10,319 nucleotides of DNA, taken from contig JAOZTN010000094.1 in the NCBI GenBank assembly GCA_029942245.1, positions 1-10,319 of the forward strand. The letters run 5' to 3'. Source of the stretch: B18-G4 sp003648575. GTDB taxonomy: Bacteria > Bacteroidota > Bacteroidia > Bacteroidales > B18-G4. Below the pieces are notes generated by a model. That model searched no databases. It saw only the letters and a list, made by a program, of their open reading frames with translations, and was not told where the DNA came from. A program made the translations under genes and the position numbers. Within the stretch, counting starts at the first letter, position 1. Each line of letters begins with the position of its first letter. Below are positions 8,901-10,319 of the stretch, piece after piece.

Positions 8901-9404
8901 AAAAGCATATACATTTACCTGCCAGGGGCATGAGAGCGGATCATCCGGGCTTCCTGTTTCATTCAACCAGAATGTTTCCTTCGGGCCTAAGAACGTCCAA
9001 TTCGCATCATTTCGCAGCTTTTGATCATTATAAACGCCCAATTGAGCATCCAAAAGGTGCTGGTCGTAAGTTTTCCGATTAGGAATTTGAATACTACCAT
9101 CCGGCAGGGAATATCCCTCAATGGCCTTGCTCCAGATCTTGTAATATCGTGTTATCGGATCCTTTTGATCAGGATATTGCCTGATATAAGTCGTAAACTC
9201 TTTAGTAATCTCATTATAATTAACTGGAAAGTCGTAAAGCATCATTGCCCAAACCGGAAAATCATCCTGATAGGCAGGCTTGTAATCCTTAATTATTCCC
9301 GGAAATTCATCGTATGGGGTGAACTGCTCCTGGGCAGTAGCAGAAAGACAGCTCAGAAGAAGTATAAGAAAGACTATTCTATAAAGGAAAAGTTTCTTCA
9401 TCAT
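5979..9404 (-). CDS. T9SS-secreted Asp-box beta-propeller protein with PKD-like and F5/8 type C domains
   Basis: An in-frame TTG at 9446 would give 1155 residues, but the signal peptide begins at MMKKLFLYRIVF (core LILLLSCLSATAQ), so the tandem ATGs at 9404 and 9401 are the likely start (1141 or 1140 residues). Numbering from the TTG, Asp boxes lie near 204, 248, 291, 334, 438, 475, 620, 662 and 720, with a degenerate one at 770, forming the propeller (about 148-815). A PKD-like domain follows (828-908, ending in GTYTVSLEV). Then comes an F5/8 type C (discoidin-like) domain (923-1063, with DDDPETIWHTRW and KYFRLMALSE). The last 75 or so residues form a T9SS sorting domain (FPVPSSGRVGV to GIYFIRLIGASG), with V replacing the usual N of the PNP motif. 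It is probably exported by Sec and T9SS and surface-attached. The discoidin-like domain suggests glycan or cell-surface binding; no catalytic residues can be assigned. The porin gene starts 16 nt downstream. Confidence 0.87.
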   Translation of the reverse strand: MMKKLFLYRIVFLILLLSCLSATAQEQFTPYDEFPGIIKDYKPAYQDDFPVWAMMLYDFPVNYNEITKEFTTYIRQYPDQKDPITRYYKIWSKAIEGYSLPDGSIQIPNRKTYDQHLLDAQLGVYNDQKLRNDANWTFLGPKETFWLNETGSPDDPLSCPWQVNVYAFDVAAANNDILFCGTETGYVNKTTDSGLTWQLLAPDYPFGGGVTAVTIHPMDPDIVYASAGNQVHKSIDGGLTWLPLLQSGNTFYPNSLEIDTEDPQKIFSSSGDGIHISLDGGINWAEKWSTSCWDVDIKPDDHNIIYALSKNSGNFVLILSTDGGQNFDPEPSFPSSIVESSGGLIAVTEADPDLLFVIMLSADNTPYLYKGDYNGGNWIWTFMASGQTPEFGMNNGQGYFDLVLDVSPSDPDIIMVGTTTLFKSFDGGNNFSAVGGYYGNFSIHPDIQDIKMLPNGKTWVSTDGGMNLTTDNFTLQTNYHVRVNGLIGSDMWGFDQGWNEDLVVGGRYHNGNTAIADFYQPKALRMGGAESPTGWVVQGRSRHAAFNDLGNGWILPATAESKPEGRFIFSKYPTMDEYGGRRGNIVSHPNYYGTLFLGEETGFWKSTDMGVSYDLLYSFPNKVRYLQISYSNPLVLYADIVNYGLYKSEDGGNSWTLKPALCSSPYGSSYWKGKLFFTISSYDENLIYACLQNGTWSSDIGKVFRSEDGGDTWEDWTGTLNEYTKCLCVQPSDTQTDIVYLFTQSRGGSLASVYYRTDGMSDWESFNDNYPVGMSVNLAMPFFRDGKIRMAGNAGVWESGLKEPEFEPIINPWVERDYFNCMLDTLYFDDHSIMNHEGVSWTWDIVPEPLYIESANMRNPRVVLGEPGTYTVSLEVNKNGNIFTKTIPDMITTTTCPSIEDCSNPAELPKDIWELLYVDSEEINYPGLAVMSFDDDPETIWHTRWSTGSDPYPHEIQVDMGETYRIYSFTYLTRQDGVNGRIKDYELYISEDEQNWGDPVSTGSFVNTSSPQGIDFPEGVIGKYFRLMALSEVNGNAWASAAEFSMVGCTDLTYGVPNRVMMHEVRAFPVPSSGRVGVSLPYDFPLSYIIVSSSGQVNDQGKIITGAEEYYFDIRDYRAGIYFIRLIGASGTVYHVKVIKE

Positions 9405-9425
9405 ATGGATATTGTTAATGCGTTT

Positions 9426-9453
9426 CAAAAGTAGTAAAATCGGCAAACGACAA
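9426..9453 (-). promoter_or_regulatory. Bacteroidota-type promoter for the propeller-porin unit
   Basis: On the minus strand, TTG (9453-9451), a 17-nt spacer and TACTTTTG (9433-9426) match the Bacteroidota sigma-A consensus TTG-N17-23-TAnnTTTG. Transcription would start near 9419, about 15 nt before the ATG at 9404. The site begins just beyond the stop codon of the radical SAM gene. It also spans the TTG at 9446, so an open reading frame extended to that TTG would run through the promoter, which supports the downstream start. Confidence 0.5.
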
Positions 9454-9455
9454 TA

Positions 9456-10319
9456 CTAAAGCCCTCTCAGCCATTCCGGCCGTAATCCGGCATCTCCCGG
9501 ATCATTGAGGGCTGCATCAATCTCGTCAAGCATGCGCTCTTTATCGCGGCCAAGATTTCCTTTCAAGACGAGGTAGTTTGATGCATGATCGCTGCGGAAT
9601 ACAGATCGCTCCAAATCAGTATTGGAGATAAAGATCTTCAATTCCTCCAACAGCTCAGGTATTTCACAAGACTCGAATTCACCTTTGAAACGCTTCATAA
9701 AGTGTTCCATGCCATGCGGGTAACTCAATACCAGGGTTGAGAGAAATTCGGGTTGAACTGCATTTACGACTTTTGCCGAATTTTCAGCATGCTGCCGACT
9801 GTATATCTTTCCACCAAGGCCCGATAGTATCATAACAGAACTTTTTATTCCTGCTTCCTTCGCCTTCATCAAACCTTTGATCGTACTTTCATGAGTTTCC
9901 CCTTTGTTTACCATTCTAAGCACCTCGTCATCCCCCGATTCGATGCCAACATAGATCAGCTTCAGCCCCGCTTCCCTGATCTGCTTTAATTCTTCATCTG
10001 TTTTGTCCAACAGGTCTTTTGGAAGCGCGTAGGCAGAAACCCGGCTTAGCTTTGGAAATGTTTCATTCAATTCTTTAAGCAGTTGCAACAGGTAGTCAGT
10101 CGAAAGTGTCATGGCATTGCCATCCGCCAGGAAAACTTTTCTGACATCTTCCTTATACTCAGACATAGACCCGATCTCATTCTTCACCTCATCAATATCC
10201 CGGATACTGAACTTCTTGGTAGTATACATCTCACAAAAGGCACAACGGTTCCAGCTACAGCCAATTGTTGCTTGCAAGATCAATGAATAAGCCTCGCTAG
10301 GTGGGCGAAAGAGCGGCTC
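9456..10319 (-). CDS. Radical SAM protein, 5' end outside the window
   Basis: The reading frame stays open to the right edge. A TTG at 10283 is not the real start: the 12 codons before it read EPLFRPPSEAYS, the usual lead-in to LILQATIGC in this family. Numbering from the edge gives 287 visible residues. The 4Fe-4S motif is C-x4-C-x2-C (Cys21, Cys26, Cys29, in GCSWNRCAFC), which should bind the cluster that reductively cleaves S-adenosylmethionine. FLADGNAM (63-70) and YVGIESGDDEVL (123-134) fit the SAM-binding strands of the barrel. The C-terminal SDHASNYLVLKG (243-254) is typical of this uncharacterised COG1032-like group. It is probably cytosolic; the substrate is unknown, and such proteins are often misannotated as coproporphyrinogen oxidases. 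Nothing links it functionally to the secreted proteins next to it. Confidence 0.85.
   Translation of the reverse strand, partial: EPLFRPPSEAYSLILQATIGCSWNRCAFCEMYTTKKFSIRDIDEVKNEIGSMSEYKEDVRKVFLADGNAMTLSTDYLLQLLKELNETFPKLSRVSAYALPKDLLDKTDEELKQIREAGLKLIYVGIESGDDEVLRMVNKGETHESTIKGLMKAKEAGIKSSVMILSGLGGKIYSRQHAENSAKVVNAVQPEFLSTLVLSYPHGMEHFMKRFKGEFESCEIPELLEELKIFISNTDLERSVFRSDHASNYLVLKGNLGRDKERMLDEIDAALNDPGDAGLRPEWLRGL

Overview
The window looks like chromosomal DNA of a member of the Bacteroidota. Two of its four genes encode large secreted proteins that end in type IX secretion system (T9SS) type A sorting domains. One intergenic site matches the Bacteroidota promoter consensus (TTG, 17 nt, TAnnTTTG), and no gene start has a convincing Shine-Dalgarno sequence. 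Species or genus cannot be told from this sequence alone. All four genes lie on the minus strand, and no tRNA, rRNA, CRISPR array, insertion sequence or T9SS machinery gene is visible.

In transcription order (right to left) the layout is as follows. (1) 9456-10319 is a radical SAM protein whose 5' end lies outside the window. (2) 5979-9404 is a secreted Asp-box (BNR/VPS10-like) beta-propeller protein with a PKD-like domain, an F5/8 type C (discoidin-like) domain and a T9SS C-terminal domain. (3) 4787-5962 starts only 16 nt after that gene's stop and encodes an outer-membrane beta-barrel resembling the porin O/P type. (4) 4499-4786 is an AT-rich intergenic region with two inverted repeats. (5) 56-4498 is a second, larger Asp-box propeller protein with PKD, MAM-like, tandem 'GWN' and 'GDEIAVFDG' modules and a classic T9SS sorting domain. 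Positions 1-55 are its 3' flank, where I see nothing.

The propeller gene at 5979-9404 and the porin gene probably form one transcription unit, because a promoter-like site sits just upstream of the former and none was found upstream of the latter. The larger propeller gene has its own 288-nt upstream region. Both propeller proteins should be exported by Sec, cross the outer membrane by T9SS and be anchored to, or released from, the cell surface. Their accessory domains suggest binding of glycans or proteins, but no catalytic activity can be assigned. The radical SAM gene appears functionally unrelated. The most noteworthy points are the two dissimilar propeller cargoes flanking a porin, the tandem GWN modules, and the contrast between the two propellers at the 'QDNG...GGDG' loop.
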